Positions 42,294 to 51,537 of a stretch of 64,000 nucleotides of DNA are shown here, in pieces. The translations under genes were made by a program, and so were the position numbers. The number at the start of each line of letters is the position of its first letter. Within the stretch, counting starts at the first letter, position 1. Below the pieces are notes generated by a model, which worked only from the letters and a program-made list of their open reading frames with translations, searched no databases and was not told the DNA's origin. Source of the stretch: Bacillota bacterium (GTDB lineage: Bacteria > Bacillota > Clostridia > Oscillospirales > Ruminococcaceae); NCBI GenBank assembly GCA_023457355.1, contig JAEWLW010000035.1, positions 19,865 through 83,864 of the forward strand. The letters run 5' to 3'.

Positions 42294-43445
42294 ATGATCG
42301 GCGTGGCGATTTTAGGTGTGGGCGATATTGCCAACGTCCACATAGAAGCCTATCAAAGGCTCTCGGACCGCTGCGAGATCCGTGCGTTGGTAAACCGGCA
42401 CACGGATAAAGCGGAGGAAAAGAAAAAAAAGTACGGATTGGACGCCAAGGTTTACGGCGATTATCACGAAATTCTTGGCAGAGACGATATTCAGCTTGTT
42501 TCGGTCTGTCTGCCGCCCGCCATGCATTGCGAAGTGACGGTCGGCTGCCTGGAGGCGGGCAAGCACGTGCTCTGCGAAAAGCCCATGGCACCCACGCTTG
42601 AGGAATGTGACGCCATGATTGCCGCGGCAAAGCAGGGCGGCGTAATCCTTTCCTGTGTGGCACAGAACCGCTTCAAGCAGGATATCATGCGCACCAAGCA
42701 GCTTCTGGAGAGCGGTGCGATTGGTAAGCCGCTCTTCGCGCAGGCCAATTCCCTTTGGTGGCGCGGCAACCACTACTATGACCTCTGGTGGCGCGGTACC
42801 TGGGAGAAGGAGGGCGGCGGCTGCACACTGATCCATGCGGTGCACCATATCGACCTGCTCCTCTGGATGATGGGCAATGTCAAGTCGGTCTGTTCGCTTG
42901 TTGCAAACCAAAGCCACACCGGTAGCGAGGTGGAAGACGTTTCGATCAGTACAATCCGTTTTGAAAACGGCGCGGTTGGCACGCTGGTCAGTTCGCTGCT
43001 GCATCACGGCGAGGGGCAACAGTTTGTAATTGACGCCGAGAAGGGCACAATTGAAATTCCGCATAAGATTGCGGTCAGCCGCCAGCTGGCAAACGGCTAT
43101 CCAGAAGCGGACGAAGATGCCTGCCGCACACTGAAGGCGCAGTTTGCAGCGCTGCCCGAACTCTCTTATACCGAACATTGCGGCCAGATTGAAAATGTGC
43201 TGAAAGCGATTGAAACCGGTACGGTACCGCTTATTGGCGGCGCCGACGGACGGCGCACGGTGGAGTTTATCTCAGGTGTGTATCAGTCGGCATTCTTCGG
43301 CAAGCCGACCGTTTTCCCGATGACGAAAAAGGATGCCTTTTACACCCGGGCGGGCATTTTAAAGCATGCCACACGCTTCTACAAGAAAGAAAAAAGCGTG
43401 GAAAACCTCGCAGACCTTGGTATTTCGGTTGGCGGCACCCTCTGA
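42294..43445 (+). CDS. Gfo/Idh/MocA family oxidoreductase
   Basis: A 383-residue NAD(P)-dependent dehydrogenase. The N-terminal Rossmann part begins IGVAILGVGDIANVH, and the conserved EKPMAPT is at residues 95-101. The C-terminal domain carries GGGCTLIHAVHHIDLLLWM, which holds the catalytic His/Asp pair. Members oxidise or reduce sugars, inositols or their acids. AAGGAG precedes the ATG by about 10 bases. It follows the sugar-acid operon but is separated by 740 bp, so a role in feeding that pathway is plausible rather than shown. Confidence 0.9.
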   Translation: MIGVAILGVGDIANVHIEAYQRLSDRCEIRALVNRHTDKAEEKKKKYGLDAKVYGDYHEILGRDDIQLVSVCLPPAMHCEVTVGCLEAGKHVLCEKPMAPTLEECDAMIAAAKQGGVILSCVAQNRFKQDIMRTKQLLESGAIGKPLFAQANSLWWRGNHYYDLWWRGTWEKEGGGCTLIHAVHHIDLLLWMMGNVKSVCSLVANQSHTGSEVEDVSISTIRFENGAVGTLVSSLLHHGEGQQFVIDAEKGTIEIPHKIAVSRQLANGYPEADEDACRTLKAQFAALPELSYTEHCGQIENVLKAIETGTVPLIGGADGRRTVEFISGVYQSAFFGKPTVFPMTKKDAFYTRAGILKHATRFYKKEKSVENLADLGISVGGTL

Positions 43446-43652
43446 GACGGCGTAGCAACGCCCAAAAACGGTGGAATGAACTCTGCGCAAGTATCTGAAC
43501 GCCTGAGAACACACGCAGGGCAACATCCCGTTTTCATTAATAAAGCGGGCAAACACAAATATGCGGCCACCGGCAAAATCTGCTTTGTGTTCTTGCCGCT
43601 GTGGCAACAGAAAAAGCGTATAGCAAGGCGCGTAAAGTCAAGTACGGCGGTG

Positions 43653-43988
43653 CTATTTGAGCAAAGATGCGCGGCGTGAAGATAGCGCCGTCAGCCATGT
43701 GGCCGGCTCGGGTGGCGTGATGGGCATTTTTTTATTAAAGGCTGATGCCCGCTGCGTCGCAGCTTGGTCCAGGTACATTGAAACGGCTGCAACTATCACG
43801 GCAGCAATAATGTCATTGGATTCATCTTCTGCTTTTGGTGTTGCTGCAACAGACTTGTTTGTGTTTTTAAAAGCAAGACTCACCTTTTCTATTATCACAC
43901 GCATAATTGTAATCATGGCCATAATCAGCGTGAGCACCACCATAACAACGCCCATACCCAGAACCGTAATGATCACGGCCTGCTTCAT
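43653..43988 (-). CDS. OadG-like sodium-pump decarboxylase gamma subunit
   Basis: A 111-residue small membrane protein. One N-terminal helix (AVIITVLGMGVVMVVLTLIMAM) is followed by a charged linker and a hydrophobic IIAAVIVAAVSMYL segment, the layout of OadG/MmdC-type gamma or delta subunits that assemble Na+-pumping decarboxylases. AAGGAG precedes the ATG. It lies immediately downstream of the TRAP permease gene on the same strand with a hairpin between. The beta subunit and biotin carrier expected for a pump are not in the window; the carboxyltransferase-like gene at 48523 could be a partner. Confidence 0.68.
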   Translation of the reverse strand: MKQAVIITVLGMGVVMVVLTLIMAMITIMRVIIEKVSLAFKNTNKSVAATPKAEDESNDIIAAVIVAAVSMYLDQAATQRASAFNKKMPITPPEPATWLTALSSRRASLLK

Positions 43989-44020
43989 GGAATCAACTCC
44001 TTAGTATCCGCAGATTTAAC

Positions 44021-44064
44021 AAGACACCCCCGTTCAAAGGTGAACCGTTTGATGGGGGTGTCTT
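44021..44064 (-). terminator. Terminator of the second TRAP permease gene
   Basis: AAGACACCCCC and GGGGGTGTCTT form an 11-bp stem with a 22-base loop 17 bases past the permease stop. Read on the minus strand the stem is followed by GTTAAATC, so the T run is weak. Confidence 0.6.
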
Positions 44065-44080
44065 CTATTGTTTTAACGGC

Positions 44081-46021
44081 CTACGCCTGCGCCGCCAGCT
44101 TGGCGCGCTTTTTATATTGAACCGCAACAACCAGTATGACGATCGGCACGGCCGCTATATCCCCGCGCCAGTCAAGCAGCAGCAGCCCCACCACCGCGCC
44201 AAACAGCAGCAACCTTTGCCATGCGGCCATTTTGCCCATTAAATAGCCCTCGTTCGCGGCCGAAAGCGCCACGACACCCACCAGGGCGGACGCCAAGCTA
44301 TAAATAACCGAAACCGCAGACGCGTTGTTGACCAACAGCTCCGGCTTATAGATGATCATGAACGGAATCACAAAGCCCGCTATTGCGAGACGGAAGGCCC
44401 TCAACCCGGTTTTAAACGGGTCGGACCGCGCAAGCCCCGCGGCCACAAACGACGAAAGCGCAACCGGCGGGGTAATGGTGGACATAATCGCAAAATAAAA
44501 GACGAAGAAATGTGCCGCCAGAGGGGCCACACCCATGTTGACAATAGCAGGCGCCAGGGTAAGCGCCGTCACGATATAGCATGCTGTTGTGGGCAGACCC
44601 ATTCCCAGAATGATGGAAGCAACCATCGCCAACAGCAGCGCCACTATTTTGATGCCAAAGGATAACTTGAAGATATTCATTGAGAAAACCAGGCCGAAAC
44701 CCGTCAGCGAAATGATGCCGATGACGATGCCGGCGCAGGCGCAGGCAATTGCAACCGATAAAGTCGCCTTGACGCCGCTTTCAAGCGCTTTGCAAAGCCT
44801 GGGCAGCGTCAGCCGGCTCGATTTTTTGAAAAAGCTGACGGCCACCGCTATCAAAATAGCGAGCCATGCGGAATAAATGGGGTTATACTTTTTGACGGTC
44901 AAAAAGTATATCAACGCGACAAGCGGGATTGCCATATGTCCGTAATTCTTAAATGTCTCAACCAGACTGGGAATCTGATCCCTCGACAGGGTCTTCAGGT
45001 TCTTATTGCGCGCCCGAAGGTCGACCGACACCCACACACACAGGTAATACAGTATGGCCGGAATGATGGCCGCAATCACAATCACGCTGTACTGAACCCC
45101 CAAAAACTGCGCCATCAAAAATGCGGCGGCGCCCATGACAGGCGGCATAATCTGCCCGCCGGCGGAGGCGACACATTCCACCGCGCCGGCATATTCGGGC
45201 GAATATCCGACCGACTTCATGAGCGGAATCGTCATAACACCCGTTGTGGCGACATTCGCGGAAGTGCTGCCGCTAACCGTGCCCATCAGCCCCGACGCGA
45301 GCGCAGCCACCTTCGCGGGGCCGCCCACCGTTCCGCCGGCAATGGCAAGTGCAAAATTGCTTAAAAACTGCGACATACCAATCTCCGACATAATCGCGCC
45401 AAAAAAGATGAACAACACAACATAGGTTGCGGAGGTATTGAGCGCCGTTCCAAATATACCCTCGTCGGTGAGATAGAGCAGCTTGATAATCTGCTTTGTA
45501 CTGTAACCCGCGTGGCGAAACGGCCCGGGAATGCTGCGGCCCAAAAACGAAAACAGAATGAACACAATCGCCACAATGGGCAGAGACTTTCCGATAGCGC
45601 GCCGCGTCGCTTCAAGCACCAGAATAATGGCGATGAACCCGAAGACAAGATCCACCTTCGTTGGGATACCCATCTGGCGATTGATTTTTTCAGAAAAAAC
45701 TGAGACATATAATGCAACCCAAAAAGCCAGTAACCCCAGAACCACATCCACCGGAGAAGGCGCTTTCATGCTGGCGCTTTTGCCCGCCGGAAAAAGAAGA
45801 AAGATAATCAGCAGCACAAACGCGAGATGTATTGAAACGACATAAACGTCATCCACCAAGCCGGAGCCCGCAGCGTAAAGCTGAAAAGCCGCCATTGTGA
45901 TGCAAATTGCGGACATTATTTTCTGCCACATGCCTGCAAGCGTACGCTTTTTGCTTTCGTTCTCAGCAACCTCGCCGGAACCGACATCTTCCTTGGGCTG
46001 AAAAAGGTTCGTAAATTTCAC
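44081..46021 (-). CDS. TRAP transporter permease, fused DctQ/DctM type (TAXI), second system
   Basis: A 646-residue fused permease like the one at 35322, with about 17 helices. Motifs include MGTVSGSTSANVATTGVMTIPLM, ECVASAGGQIMPPVMGAAAFLMAQ, LGMGLPTTACYIV and MSTITPPVALSSFVAAGLARSDP. The start is GTG at 46021, with GGAGG 8 bases before it. It lies downstream of its binding-protein gene on the same strand, with a stem-loop in the 114-bp gap. The carboxyltransferase and CoA-transferase genes on the other side of the LysR gene suggest a carboxylic acid substrate. Confidence 0.92.
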   Translation of the reverse strand: MKFTNLFQPKEDVGSGEVAENESKKRTLAGMWQKIMSAICITMAAFQLYAAGSGLVDDVYVVSIHLAFVLLIIFLLFPAGKSASMKAPSPVDVVLGLLAFWVALYVSVFSEKINRQMGIPTKVDLVFGFIAIILVLEATRRAIGKSLPIVAIVFILFSFLGRSIPGPFRHAGYSTKQIIKLLYLTDEGIFGTALNTSATYVVLFIFFGAIMSEIGMSQFLSNFALAIAGGTVGGPAKVAALASGLMGTVSGSTSANVATTGVMTIPLMKSVGYSPEYAGAVECVASAGGQIMPPVMGAAAFLMAQFLGVQYSVIVIAAIIPAILYYLCVWVSVDLRARNKNLKTLSRDQIPSLVETFKNYGHMAIPLVALIYFLTVKKYNPIYSAWLAILIAVAVSFFKKSSRLTLPRLCKALESGVKATLSVAIACACAGIVIGIISLTGFGLVFSMNIFKLSFGIKIVALLLAMVASIILGMGLPTTACYIVTALTLAPAIVNMGVAPLAAHFFVFYFAIMSTITPPVALSSFVAAGLARSDPFKTGLRAFRLAIAGFVIPFMIIYKPELLVNNASAVSVIYSLASALVGVVALSAANEGYLMGKMAAWQRLLLFGAVVGLLLLDWRGDIAAVPIVILVVAVQYKKRAKLAAQA

Positions 46022-46097
46022 GGTTTGTACCTCCGACTTTTAAACGTATAAAAGCTGACATTTTCCCAAATGCCATAGCGCCTGTCCGTCTTGTTTA

Positions 46098-46128
46098 CCG
46101 CCGGGCGCCCTTAGCCGGCGCCCGGCGG
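46098..46128 (-). terminator. Intercistronic stem-loop between second TAXI binding protein and permease genes
   Basis: CCGCCGGGCGCC and GGCGCCCGGCGG form a perfect 12-bp GC stem with a 7-base loop. It has no T run, so it may act as a partial terminator or protect the 3' end of the binding protein mRNA. Confidence 0.65.
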
Positions 46129-46135
46129 AGCGCGC

Positions 46136-47182
46136 CTACTTGATCAAGCCAATCTCCTTATAATAGCGTTCCGCGCCGGGGTGCAGCGTCAGTCCGGAAA
46201 CATTGAGCGCTGTCTCGGTCTTAATTTCGTTGGCAATTTCCTGGGTTTGTGCAAGCGCCTGAACATTTTCAAACATGGCTTTGGTCGCCTGATAAACCAG
46301 CTCTTCGCTCACGCTCTCATTGACGATCAGCAGCGTGCCGGTGGCGACGGTCGGAACATCGTAGTCCTGGTTGGGATATGCGCCGGCGGGAATCGTATAT
46401 TCATAATAATAGGGGTACTCATCAATGAGCTTCTGCATTTTTTCCATCGGCTCAAAGGACGCCATAAACGCCTTGCCGCTCGACATGGCCTTCATCTGAT
46501 GGCTTTGACCCAGACTGCCCGAAATCAGATAGCCGTCCAGCTTTTCGTCCAGCAATGCGTCGGAAGCATTGGCATGGGAGAGCTGCTGGGGATTAAAGGA
46601 TGAAATTTCGATGCCATAGGAGGCCAAAATGGCAAGAACCTGCGCTTCGGAGCCAGAGCCCGCTTGGCCAATGTTGATTTTTTTACCGCTTATATCGCCA
46701 AGATTTTTAATACCAGAACTCTGAAGCACGGGGAACTGCATAATGGCGGGATAGAGATTGGCAACCGCACGCAGATTGCTGACGGGCTTGCCCTCAAACT
46801 GCCCTTTGCCGTTAAATGCATCGTACGCGGAAGAAGCCGCGGCAAAAGCCATCTGGATTTCTCCGGCGCCGACACGTGCGCAATTCTCGCTTGAACCGCC
46901 GGTGACCTCCGCCGAGAATTGTGTCTTGTCTATTTTTTCCGACCACATCTGGCAGATTGCCACACCGAGCGTGTTGAACGTACCTCCCGAGGAGGAAGTG
47001 CCCATGGAAATGAATTCTTCTTGGGGCGCAGGCATGGTTTCAGAGGACTGGGATGCCGCCGGGGATGCCGGGGAAGCCGGTGCTGCGGAAGACTGCGTCG
47101 CGGTGCTGCCACAACCACCGATCGCCATTGTCAGCATAAACAGAACCAAAAGCGTTGCAAGCAGGCGTTTGTTGTTATTCAT
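46136..47182 (-). CDS. TAXI family TRAP transporter solute-binding lipoprotein, second system
   Basis: A 348-residue binding lipoprotein. The signal peptide ends MAIGGC and is followed by a Ser/Ala/Pro-rich linker. TAXI features are FISMGTSSSGGTFNTLGVAICQ, GGSSENCARVGAGEIQMAFAA, KINIGQAGSGSEAQVLAIL and the closing SGLTLHPGAERYYKEIG. GGGAGG lies before the ATG. It is about 39% shorter in linker than none of its relatives, so length is normal. It differs clearly from the binding protein at 34193 outside the conserved motifs, so the two transporters probably carry different substrates. Confidence 0.9.
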   Translation of the reverse strand: MNNNKRLLATLLVLFMLTMAIGGCGSTATQSSAAPASPASPAASQSSETMPAPQEEFISMGTSSSGGTFNTLGVAICQMWSEKIDKTQFSAEVTGGSSENCARVGAGEIQMAFAAASSAYDAFNGKGQFEGKPVSNLRAVANLYPAIMQFPVLQSSGIKNLGDISGKKINIGQAGSGSEAQVLAILASYGIEISSFNPQQLSHANASDALLDEKLDGYLISGSLGQSHQMKAMSSGKAFMASFEPMEKMQKLIDEYPYYYEYTIPAGAYPNQDYDVPTVATGTLLIVNESVSEELVYQATKAMFENVQALAQTQEIANEIKTETALNVSGLTLHPGAERYYKEIGLIK

Positions 47183-47373
47183 GTCGTTTTCCTCCCGAAT
47201 TCCTTTTTCATTTTTGTTTGTCGGCGGGCACGTCTCTTTGAGTCATGCCGCATTCATTATTTTCAGCATAACACCGCTTTTTCATAAAATCCAATACGTA
47301 TTTTTATAAGAATATATAATTTGAAAATTATAGTTTCTACACCTGCATCTATTTGTTCAAGGCCAAATGTCAC

Positions 47374-48267
47374 TCAGTTATTGTCCGCCAGCGCAATTTT
47401 TTCGTAATAGGCTCTTAAAAACGCACAAAAATCCTGGGTTGCTTTTGTAATATATTTGCCTTTGAGTCGGGAGAGTACAATATCGCGGCCGCCCTTAACA
47501 TTTTCTATTTTTAAAAACACAATTTTAGGGTCATAAAGATGTCTGAACTGGGCAGAACGCGAAGCCATCGTTATCCCCGCGTTGGTGTTGAGCAGCTCGC
47601 GCCGCAGGTAATGGTCGCATTCCATGACGATGTTTGGCTCTATACCCATATCCGCAAACAGCTGGTCGGTTTGGGTGCGGAAGGGCAGGCCCTTTTGCAG
47701 CGCGATAAAACGCTCTTTGGCAATTTGCTCGGCGGTAATGCTCTGTTGACCCGCCAAGGGATGATCCGGGTGCATGGCGATCATAAATTCATCGTGCAGC
47801 AGGACAGTGCTTTCGACATTTGCGAGTGAGAAGCCCGGCGACGTGATGCTGATATCAATCTGTCCGTTTTCCAGTAGGGACATGATCTCAGGCAACTGCT
47901 TAACGCTTTGTCGCCACCTTGTGTTCGGATGGCCGGTCATATATTCGTTTATTCCCTGCAAAAACTGCGGGCTTGTCACTGAAAGGTTGATCGTGTTGTC
48001 CGATTCCATGCAGAGATCCCGTATCTCCTTTTGAGCGTTATCCACCTCCAGCAGAATACGGTTGACATAGCCTAAAAAAACCAGCCCATAGGTGTTCAAC
48101 GCAATTGTCCGCCCGCTGCGTTCAAACAAGGGGGTCCCCAATTCCTGTTCCAGCCGTGAAATGACCGTGCTGATCGCTGGCTGTGAAACATGAAGCTGCT
48201 CTGCCGAGCGGGTTATGTGCTGGTTATTTGCCACAACCTGAAAATATCTCAATTGCAAAAGTTCCAT
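47374..48267 (-). CDS. LysR family transcriptional regulator
   Basis: A 297-residue LysR-type regulator. The N-terminal winged helix is complete: LLQLRYFQVVANNQHITRSA, EQLHVSQPAISTVISRLEQE and LGTPLFERSGRTIALN. The C-terminal periplasmic-binding-like domain senses an effector. It lies between the second TAXI transporter genes (same strand, about 190 bp downstream) and the divergent carboxyltransferase gene, a position typical for control of both sets. The divergent gap 48268-48522 is AT-rich and probably holds its binding sites. Confidence 0.92.
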   Translation of the reverse strand: MELLQLRYFQVVANNQHITRSAEQLHVSQPAISTVISRLEQELGTPLFERSGRTIALNTYGLVFLGYVNRILLEVDNAQKEIRDLCMESDNTINLSVTSPQFLQGINEYMTGHPNTRWRQSVKQLPEIMSLLENGQIDISITSPGFSLANVESTVLLHDEFMIAMHPDHPLAGQQSITAEQIAKERFIALQKGLPFRTQTDQLFADMGIEPNIVMECDHYLRRELLNTNAGITMASRSAQFRHLYDPKIVFLKIENVKGGRDIVLSRLKGKYITKATQDFCAFLRAYYEKIALADNN

Positions 48268-48522
48268 AGCGATTCCCTTTCGTCGATTAGTTGATTGCTG
48301 ATTTGAAAAGTTTTATAAACAGGCAGGAGGTACCATATAAGTTCTATGTTATCTCTTTTTTTCTGTTTTGACAATGCGGTAGCGCACAAAATCATAAATT
48401 CAATATTATCATTTCATAAAAAAATAGGTATTAGACATTATGACTATCCCATGCTATGCTGAACTCAACGGTTGTCAGATTTGCAGCGCCATGCTGGTGC
48501 AACCGCAGGAAGGAGCGAAGGC

Positions 48523-50070
48523 ATGGACGAAAACAACACGCTTTTACAGAAAATGCTGGATAAAAAAACGCACATAAAGCTTGGTGGCGGAATTGCGCGC
48601 ATCGGTAGACAGCACGCCTCAGGAAAACTCACGGCACGTGAGCGCATCGACCTGCTGTTCGATGCGGGCACTTTTCAGGAATACAATATATTCATGAAAC
48701 ACAGATGCCACAATTTTGGCATGGAAAAGGTTGAAACACCCTCCGAAGGCGTTGTAACAGGTTACGGCCTGATCAATGGCCGGGGCGCGTTCGCGTTTGC
48801 GCATGACTTTACCGTGCTGGGCGGCGCCATGGGCGAAATGCAGGGCATGAAAGTCAAGCGCATGCAGGAGCTGGCGCTCGATGCGGGGGTACCGTTCATC
48901 GGGCTCAACGATTCCGGCGGCGGCCGCATTCAGGAAGGGCCGAGCACCTCTTATGGCGCCATTTTCTATAATAATGTCATGGCGTCGGGGGTTATCCCGC
49001 AGATTTCAGCCATCATGGGCCCGTGCGCGGGCGGTACGGTCTATTCCCCTGCGCTGACCGATTTTATCCTGTCGGTCAATCGCACCAGCCGCTCTTTTAT
49101 CACCGGTCCGGCAGTGATCAAGAACGTCACGGGCGAGGTGGTGGATGCCGAAACCCTCGGCGGTGCAAAAACACATAACACCAAATCGGGCGTCTCGCAT
49201 TTTTTATGTGAAGACGACGCCGACTGCATCGAAAAAATCAAGACCCTGCTGGGCTTCCTGCCCGCCAACTGCCGTGAGCAGCCGCCGGTTTACGCATGTG
49301 CCGACGACCCGATGCGCCGCTGTGACACGCTCAACGACTTGGTGCCGGCATCGCTTAAAAAGGCATACGACGTACGTGATATTATCAAGGAAATTGCGGA
49401 CGAACACGACTTCTTTGAGGTGCAGGCGCTGTACGCGCAAAATATCGTCGTAGGGTTTATCCGTATGAATGGCAGGTCGGTCGGCGTTGTGGCCAGCCAG
49501 CCGAAGGTCATTGCGGGCTGTATCGACATCGATGCCTCGGATAAGGCGGCACGCTTTATCCGCACCTGTGACTGCTTTAATGTACCGCTCCTTTCCATTG
49601 TGGACGTACCGGGCTATCTGCCGGGCGTGGCGCAGGAGTTCGGCGGCATCATCCGCCATGGCGCGAAAATGCTCTATGCCTGGTCGGAGGCCACCGTCCC
49701 AAAAATTGTTATGGCGGTTGGCAAGGTGGTCGGCGGCGCGCGGCCTGCGATGTGCTCGTGGGAGCTGCACCCCGATTTCATTTTCGCGTGGCCCACCGCA
49801 CAGATGACGGTGGTTGGAGCCGAAAGTGCCGTGGATATCTGCCGCAAGCATGAATTGGAACAGGCGCAGGACCGTGAGACGCTGCGAAAACAGTTTATCG
49901 AGGCGTATACCGCAGAATTTATGAACCCATACAAAGCCGCCGAGTGCGGCAAATTTGAGGATATTATTGAACCTGCTGAATCCAGGCAGGTTATTATCGG
50001 CGCTCTGTCGATGTTCAAAGGCAAGCGTGTCATGCTGCCCGAAAGAAAACACGGCAACATACCGCTTTGA
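48523..50070 (+). CDS. Biotin-dependent acyl-CoA carboxyltransferase / decarboxylase alpha subunit family
   Basis: A 515-residue carboxyltransferase of the crotonase-like two-domain family (MmdA, PccB, GcdA). Landmarks are LTARERIDLLFDAGTFQE, GLNDSGGGRIQEG, the oxyanion-hole glycines in MGPCAGGTVYSPALTDF, VPGYLPGVAQEFGGIIRHGA, FAWPTAQMTVVGAESAV and the typical C-terminal RKHGNIPL. The segment before FAWPTA reads GGARPAMCSWELHPDF, unlike the common GGAY form, so the substrate may be unusual. The start at 48523 follows GGAG by about 8 bases; the frame from 48472 is rejected. Biotin carrier and carboxylase genes are absent nearby. The next gene (33 bp) is a CoA-transferase. Confidence 0.87.
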   Translation: MDENNTLLQKMLDKKTHIKLGGGIARIGRQHASGKLTARERIDLLFDAGTFQEYNIFMKHRCHNFGMEKVETPSEGVVTGYGLINGRGAFAFAHDFTVLGGAMGEMQGMKVKRMQELALDAGVPFIGLNDSGGGRIQEGPSTSYGAIFYNNVMASGVIPQISAIMGPCAGGTVYSPALTDFILSVNRTSRSFITGPAVIKNVTGEVVDAETLGGAKTHNTKSGVSHFLCEDDADCIEKIKTLLGFLPANCREQPPVYACADDPMRRCDTLNDLVPASLKKAYDVRDIIKEIADEHDFFEVQALYAQNIVVGFIRMNGRSVGVVASQPKVIAGCIDIDASDKAARFIRTCDCFNVPLLSIVDVPGYLPGVAQEFGGIIRHGAKMLYAWSEATVPKIVMAVGKVVGGARPAMCSWELHPDFIFAWPTAQMTVVGAESAVDICRKHELEQAQDRETLRKQFIEAYTAEFMNPYKAAECGKFEDIIEPAESRQVIIGALSMFKGKRVMLPERKHGNIPL

Positions 50071-50103
50071 TATTTATCAAGCGTTTAGAAAGGAAGTCAT
50101 GTT

Positions 50104-51303
50104 ATGAAACGGCAAAATGCCCTGCTGAGCGGTATAAGGGTCTTGGACCTGACACAGTTTTTATCCGGGCCGTTCTGTACAATGGTTATGGCCGATCTGG
50201 GGGCGGAGATCATTAAGATCGAGCGCCCCGACCGCCCCAAAGCCAGCGGGCCGTTCTTAAAAGGTGAGCGCATCTATGATCTCTCGGTCAACCGGAGCAA
50301 AAAAAGCATCACGCTCAATCTGAAGAGCGAAAGCGGAAAAGCCTTGTTTTTCCGTCTCTTGCAAAAGGCCGATGTCGTTGTCGAAAACTTCAAGCCCGGC
50401 ACGATGGACAAAATGGGACTGGGTTACGAGGCGCTTTCGGCCTGTAAGCCGGACATCATCTATATGGCCATCTCCGGTTTTGGCAACACCGGGCCCTACC
50501 GCGAACGCGGCGCGCTCGATATGGTCATCCAGGGCATGAGCGGCCTGATGAGCCTGACCGGGGACTCCGAAGGTCGGCCGATGCGCTGCGGCACCTCGGT
50601 GAGCGACATTTTCACGGGGCAGTATGCGCTCAGCGCCATAACAACCGCGCTCTATTACCGCGAGAGGACCGGTAAAGGGCAGTTTATTGATATCGCCATG
50701 CTCGATTCCACCTTCTCCTGCCTCGAGAACGCGGTGATCAACACCTGCATCTTTGATAAAAATCCGCAGCGCATGGGCAACAGCCACCCCACCAGCGTTC
50801 CTTTTCAGACCTTTAAAACGTCTGATGGCGAAATCATCATCACCTGCTCGCGCGATAAGGCGTTTTACAGCCTGTGCAGAGCGATGGGGCGGCCCGATAT
50901 GATCGAGGATCCCCGTTTCTCCACCGCGGAAGCCAGGCGGCAGCACAAGACTGTTCTTGAAGCGGAGATCACCCGTTTTACCCAATTGCATACCCTTGAG
51001 GAATGCGCGCAAATCTTGAACGACTTCGAGGTGCCCAACGGCAAAATCAACACGCTTCGAATGATTTGTGCCGATCCGCAGATTGCGGCGCGCAACATGA
51101 TCGTCGAGGTGGAGCATCCGATTGCCGGCAGATACCGCATGGCCGCAAGTCCCCTGAAGTTCAGTCTTGTCCCGGATACCGAATACCGCCCCGCACCTAC
51201 GTTGGGGCAGCATAACCGGGAGGTGTTTTCAACGCTGCTCGGTATGAGCGACGATGAAATTGACGCTGAACTTAAAATACAGCAACCTGTTGTTCAAAGA
51301 TAG
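50104..51303 (+). CDS. CaiB/BaiF CoA-transferase family protein
   Basis: A 399-residue class III CoA-transferase. N-terminal LSGIRVLDLTQFLSGPFCT and GAEIIKIERPDRP are family signatures; the catalytic aspartate is expected at Asp168 in TSVSDIFTGQYAL. It moves CoA from one acyl group to another, for example to activate a carboxylic acid taken up by the cell. It is 33 bp behind the carboxyltransferase gene and ends before a strong terminator, so the two form a small operon. Together they would activate an acid and add or remove a carboxyl group from its CoA ester; the acid is not identifiable. Confidence 0.92.
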   Translation: MKRQNALLSGIRVLDLTQFLSGPFCTMVMADLGAEIIKIERPDRPKASGPFLKGERIYDLSVNRSKKSITLNLKSESGKALFFRLLQKADVVVENFKPGTMDKMGLGYEALSACKPDIIYMAISGFGNTGPYRERGALDMVIQGMSGLMSLTGDSEGRPMRCGTSVSDIFTGQYALSAITTALYYRERTGKGQFIDIAMLDSTFSCLENAVINTCIFDKNPQRMGNSHPTSVPFQTFKTSDGEIIITCSRDKAFYSLCRAMGRPDMIEDPRFSTAEARRQHKTVLEAEITRFTQLHTLEECAQILNDFEVPNGKINTLRMICADPQIAARNMIVEVEHPIAGRYRMAASPLKFSLVPDTEYRPAPTLGQHNREVFSTLLGMSDDEIDAELKIQQPVVQR

Positions 51304-51331
51304 GAATTCCGCCAAAACAGCAAGAAAACTT

Positions 51332-51384
51332 ACACCCCAATTGTTAGGCAGTACAATATGCTGACAAACAATTGGGGTGTTGTT
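51332..51384 (+). terminator. Terminator of the carboxyltransferase-CoA-transferase operon
   Basis: ACACCCCAATTGTT and AACAATTGGGGTGT form a 14-bp stem with a loop of about 20 bases, followed by TGTTCATTTT. It begins 29 bases after the CoA-transferase stop. Confidence 0.75.
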
Positions 51385-51537
51385 CATTTTCCTTCGGCTT
51401 TACCCTTTCCTGGCTTTTAGTGAGCGCCACAGGCAGGAAATTTTGCATGGGCAAGAGACGGATTCCGCCATACATGCCCTGTAATTGCGCATTGTTCACA
51501 ACTTGGGTTCCAAGTCACGCAAAGTATGTTGGGGGTC

